NCBI RefSeq assembly: GCF_900496965.1
Contig: NZ_UFQB01000010.1
Span: 124,001-188,000, forward strand
Reading direction: 5' to 3'
From: Achromobacter agilis
GTDB taxonomy: Bacteria; Pseudomonadota; Gammaproteobacteria; Burkholderiales; Burkholderiaceae_B
DNA length: 64,000 nucleotides
Within the stretch, counting starts at the first letter, position 1, and every line of letters begins with the position of its first letter. The position numbers and the translations under genes are program-made. Below the pieces are notes generated by a model that saw only the letters and a list, made by a program, of their open reading frames with translations, did no database searches and was not told where the DNA came from. This document shows positions 62,101 through 64,000 of the stretch, piece after piece.

Positions 62101-64000
62101 TGCTGCGCTTGCTGCTCGACGACAGCGACGGCCGTTTCCGCATCAACGCCAAAGACACCGGCAGCACCGAACCGTGGGTCAAGCACGCCAGCGGCCGCCT
62201 GCTGCGCGAGCCCCGCCTGGCCCGCTTGACGCAAACCACGCTGGCCCTGCCCGAGCGCGCGCCCGACTTCACCGGTGAAAGCCACAACGCGCTGACCCGG
62301 TCGGTCGGCCTGGACTACGGCCCCGCTTTCCGCGCCGTGAAACACGGCTGGCTGGAATCCGAAAGCAGCGCGCTCGCGGTGCTCGAAGCCGACGCCTGCC
62401 TGGCCGCCGAGCTGGACGCCACACATCTGCATCCCGCCCTGCTGGACTGCGCTTTCCAGCTCATCATCCAACTGCTCAGGAACGATCCGGCCATGGGCCT
62501 GGGCATCGCCTACGTGCCGTCCAAGATCGGACGCCTGAGCCTGCGCGCCAACGCCGGCCAGCCCGTCGCCGCGCGCGTGCGGATGGAACGTCGCGCTCCG
62601 CATTCGCTCACCGCCAGCTTCGAGCTCTACAACGCCGACGGCGTGCAGATCGCCGCCGTCGAGCAGGCCCGCTTCCGCAGCATCCGCCTGCGCAAGCCCG
62701 CGGCGGACCACCTCAGCTTCCTGGACACCGCCGCCGCGCCGCGCCCGCGCGCGCCCTTTGGCCCCAACCCGATCGACGCCGAAGACTTGCGCGCCGCGCT
62801 GGCCGGCGCCGTTGCCCAATGCATCGACGGCGGCTCGCATGCACGCTACGCCGACGAAGTCGATCCGCTACTCGAAAGCCTGTGCGACGGCTTCGCGCTC
62901 GATGCCTTGCGCACCATCGCCGAACCGGGCGGCAGGCACGTGCCGCAGGCCCTGATCACCGAATTGGGCCGCCACACCCCGGAAGCCGCGCCGCTGCTGC
63001 AATACCTCGTCAATCGCCTGGCCGCCGCCGGCGACATCGAAGCGCAAGCCTCGGGCATCGCCCTGCCTGCCGATGCGGGCGAAGGCGGCGCCACCGATAT
63101 CTGGAACACGCTGCTGCGCGAGTACCCCGACTACGCCCAGATCGTCCATGCCGTTGGCCGCATCGGCCTGCACCTGCCCGCACTGCTGCGCGGCGAAGCG
63201 GCCGTGGATGAGATCTGCCCCCGCGCCACCACCCCGGCCGCCATCAACCGCAGCCTGCTCGGCGCCGCCAGCGGCCAGCGCCTGGGCACCGCCCTGCGCG
63301 CCGTGCTGGAACAGGCCCAGGCGGCCCGCCTGCCCGGCCAGCGCCTGAGCGTCATGGAGGTCGGCCAGGCCGCGCCGCTATTCAACTTCAATTGCTGCGA
63401 CGCGCTCGACTTCAACGTGGCCGACTACTGCTACGCGTCGACCGACGCCGACATGCTGGACCACGTCGGCCACCAGCAATCGGAACGCTATCCCAACGCC
63501 CGCACCGAACGCATAGGCGAAGAAGGCGACACCGCCGTCCCGCAGTGCGACCTGGTTATCTTCCACTGCGAATTCGACACCCTCGACGCGGCCCGCGGCG
63601 CGCTCAAGCACGCCCGCGCCAGCCTCCGGACCGGCGGCGTGCTGCTGTTCTGCGGCGCCCATCCCGCGGCCTGGGCCGACTTCGTCTTCGGCGGCCGCCA
63701 GGAATGGTGGCAAAGCGGCGAGCACGGCGAGCAATTGTCCACGCAGCAGCCCGCCGCCTTCTGGCAGGAAGAACTGCAGGCCCAGGGCCTGCAATGCGAT
63801 GGCCTGCTCGAATTCACGCAGTCGCCCGCAACCGGCGCCTACCTGCTGACCGCCCGGCTGGACGCCAGCCAGGCCGCCGAACCGGCGCCGGCCGAGGCCG
63901 CCGCGCCGGCCCGCTGGCTGATCCTCGGCGACAAGAACGGCGAACATGGCGCCGGCCTGGCGCAAGCCCTGAAGGCCAGCCTGAGCGCGGCCGGGCACCT
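59178..64000 (+). CDS. Type I polyketide synthase, 3' end beyond window
   Basis: 1,607 codons visible, frame open at the window end. KS residues 1-430: catalytic C172 (DTACSSSL), H307 (EAHGTGT), H347 (SNLGHLE). AT about 520-820: S621 in GHSVGEV and YAFHSPAMD, suggesting malonyl specificity. DH about 895-1170: H923 (ADHVVGDAVVFPGTGF) and D1090 (LLDCAFQ). Then a methyltransferase-like region from about 1393 whose SAM motif (MEVGQAAP) has lost the ExGxGxG glycines, and from about 1579 the first strand of a ketoreductase-type Rossmann fold (RWLILGDKNGEHG). AGAAGGA precedes ATG 59178. KR/ER/ACP and partners lie beyond the edge; product unknown. Confidence 0.93.
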   Translation, partial: MRKRVAVIGLSFRFPSTTNDSYWPALLEGRDLVTRVEEDRWSADAYLHPAKDHPGTAYTFAAGSIGDVSGFDAGFFGISPREAALMDPQQRLLLEMSWEALEDAGIPSSTLRGSNCGVYIGIASADYAYRLAEDLGAVDASMATGNTASIAANRLSYFFDLRGPSIAMDTACSSSLVAFHQACRAIQSGECTQALAGGVSLHLHPYGFITFSKASMLSPRGRCNVFDASGDGYVRSEGGGMFLLKDYDQAVADGDNILAVVAGTAVNTDGRKSGLTVPSVDAQAALMRQVYEQAGISPADIDYLEAHGTGTAVGDPIETRAIGLALAQQRGKEAPLPIGSVKSNLGHLEAASGVAGLVKALYVLRHREVPATIGIKTLNPKIEFQDWNLDVVTQNRKLRPAGKLVVGVNSFGFGGANAHVILESAPPRSPAAEGKMAKTAPIPVVVSGKSVQALRASAGLMAQALRDQPAKFLYNAAYHAAMRRDWHGERAVVFGTQCNAVADLLQQFADSGDAKSGVVAGSALPGACGPVLVYSGNGSQWANMGRRLLADPVFATAVDEVDSLFSQYANFSLRKELAGENGDDRYERTEVAQPALFALQVGITRMLAQRGVLPSAVIGHSVGEVAAAWASGALTLPDAVRVIFQRSRLQGQTKGQGRMTAVGISGEEALALIAEHNLGASVCVAGFNSSRGATVAGAPEALAVLEAALAEQSLFYRRLDLDYAFHSPAMDAIEAGIRESLADIRPRTGDVPFYSTVTGAPLDGAALDAGYWWRNVREAVRFEQAAHQLAAEGNNIYVEIGPHPVLRSYLNDTLKTADMQGRVLSTATRGGDDPEKIWNAAGQVIVGGGRLDIQSLFPWVAPPVDLPTYPWQRERHWHPTTPESLGLLTRRLAHPLLGYAMQQHEHTWENQLDTQSHPALADHVVGDAVVFPGTGFAEIALAAALRWQGGDGGCAELEELEIHAPLLLNAAPSKVLRLLLDDSDGRFRINAKDTGSTEPWVKHASGRLLREPRLARLTQTTLALPERAPDFTGESHNALTRSVGLDYGPAFRAVKHGWLESESSALAVLEADACLAAELDATHLHPALLDCAFQLIIQLLRNDPAMGLGIAYVPSKIGRLSLRANAGQPVAARVRMERRAPHSLTASFELYNADGVQIAAVEQARFRSIRLRKPAADHLSFLDTAAAPRPRAPFGPNPIDAEDLRAALAGAVAQCIDGGSHARYADEVDPLLESLCDGFALDALRTIAEPGGRHVPQALITELGRHTPEAAPLLQYLVNRLAAAGDIEAQASGIALPADAGEGGATDIWNTLLREYPDYAQIVHAVGRIGLHLPALLRGEAAVDEICPRATTPAAINRSLLGAASGQRLGTALRAVLEQAQAARLPGQRLSVMEVGQAAPLFNFNCCDALDFNVADYCYASTDADMLDHVGHQQSERYPNARTERIGEEGDTAVPQCDLVIFHCEFDTLDAARGALKHARASLRTGGVLLFCGAHPAAWADFVFGGRQEWWQSGEHGEQLSTQQPAAFWQEELQAQGLQCDGLLEFTQSPATGAYLLTARLDASQAAEPAPAEAAAPARWLILGDKNGEHGAGLAQALKASLSAAGH

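Noticed and set aside
60864-62840. Long minus-strand frame inside the polyketide synthase gene
   Set aside because: The plus strand carries continuous AT and DH motifs with intact catalytic residues; the antisense frame has none.

Overview
The window is 64 kb of GC-rich, gene-dense chromosome from a betaproteobacterium. Gene content and style point to Alcaligenaceae (Bordetella/Achromobacter type): many orphan substrate-binding proteins including a Bug/TctC protein, several IclR and LysR regulators each divergent from a catabolic or transport gene, a Liv system followed at a distance by an ugp system, and a short palindromic repeat scattered between genes. No species assignment is possible from the sequence alone. 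I see no tRNA, rRNA, CRISPR array, IS transposase or prophage.

Layout. 1-10 kb: a truncated MFS exporter divergent from a LysR regulator, a DUF4139 envelope protein, a ferric-reductase-like membrane flavohemoprotein, a REC-EAL c-di-GMP regulator, DAHP synthase, a DadA-like oxidase and a GNAT enzyme. 10-16 kb: an unknown protein followed by a compact cluster of DnaA-box sequences, then an orphan OmpR-type response regulator, a CitE-like lyase, a PBP7-like peptidase and an ABC-F ATPase. 16-25 kb: an IclR regulator divergent from a self-sufficient P450-reductase-ferredoxin fusion, phosphatidylserine decarboxylase, an FMN alpha-hydroxyacid dehydrogenase, a metallophosphoesterase, an Lrp/MFS pair and a diguanylate cyclase. 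26-33 kb: a MetQ-like binding protein divergent from an ornithine aminotransferase-arginase operon, then an IclR regulator divergent from a Liv-type binding protein and a zinc alcohol dehydrogenase.

32.5-34.2 kb holds the most unusual non-coding structure: an array of at least 12 copies of the palindrome TGTCTGACA organised in 25-, 50- and 104-bp periods, wedged between convergent genes and supplying the stop codon of the RES toxin of a RES/DUF2384 toxin-antitoxin pair. A second cluster of six copies lies at 47.95-48.13 kb. 34-42 kb: small membrane proteins, two GSTs, a soluble aldose dehydrogenase, and a LysR-controlled Bug/N-acyl-D-amino-acid deacylase/racemase operon that looks like a D-amino-acid salvage unit. 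42-57 kb: livKHMGF, a queuosine-precursor-type transporter with proC, ugpBAEC, an RstAB-like two-component system and a second LivK paralogue with its own strong terminator. 57-64 kb: an RBBP9-like hydrolase, a roughly 790-bp partly AT-rich leader, and the first 1,607 codons of a large type I polyketide synthase (KS-AT-DH-degenerate MT-start of KR) that runs off the window.

Genes work together as small regulated transport/catabolism units (arginine to P5C; N-acyl-D-amino acids; branched-chain amino acids; glycerol-3-phosphate) and c-di-GMP or two-component signalling. The strongest candidates for something undescribed are the palindromic repeat family, the DnaA-box cluster, and the truncated polyketide synthase.
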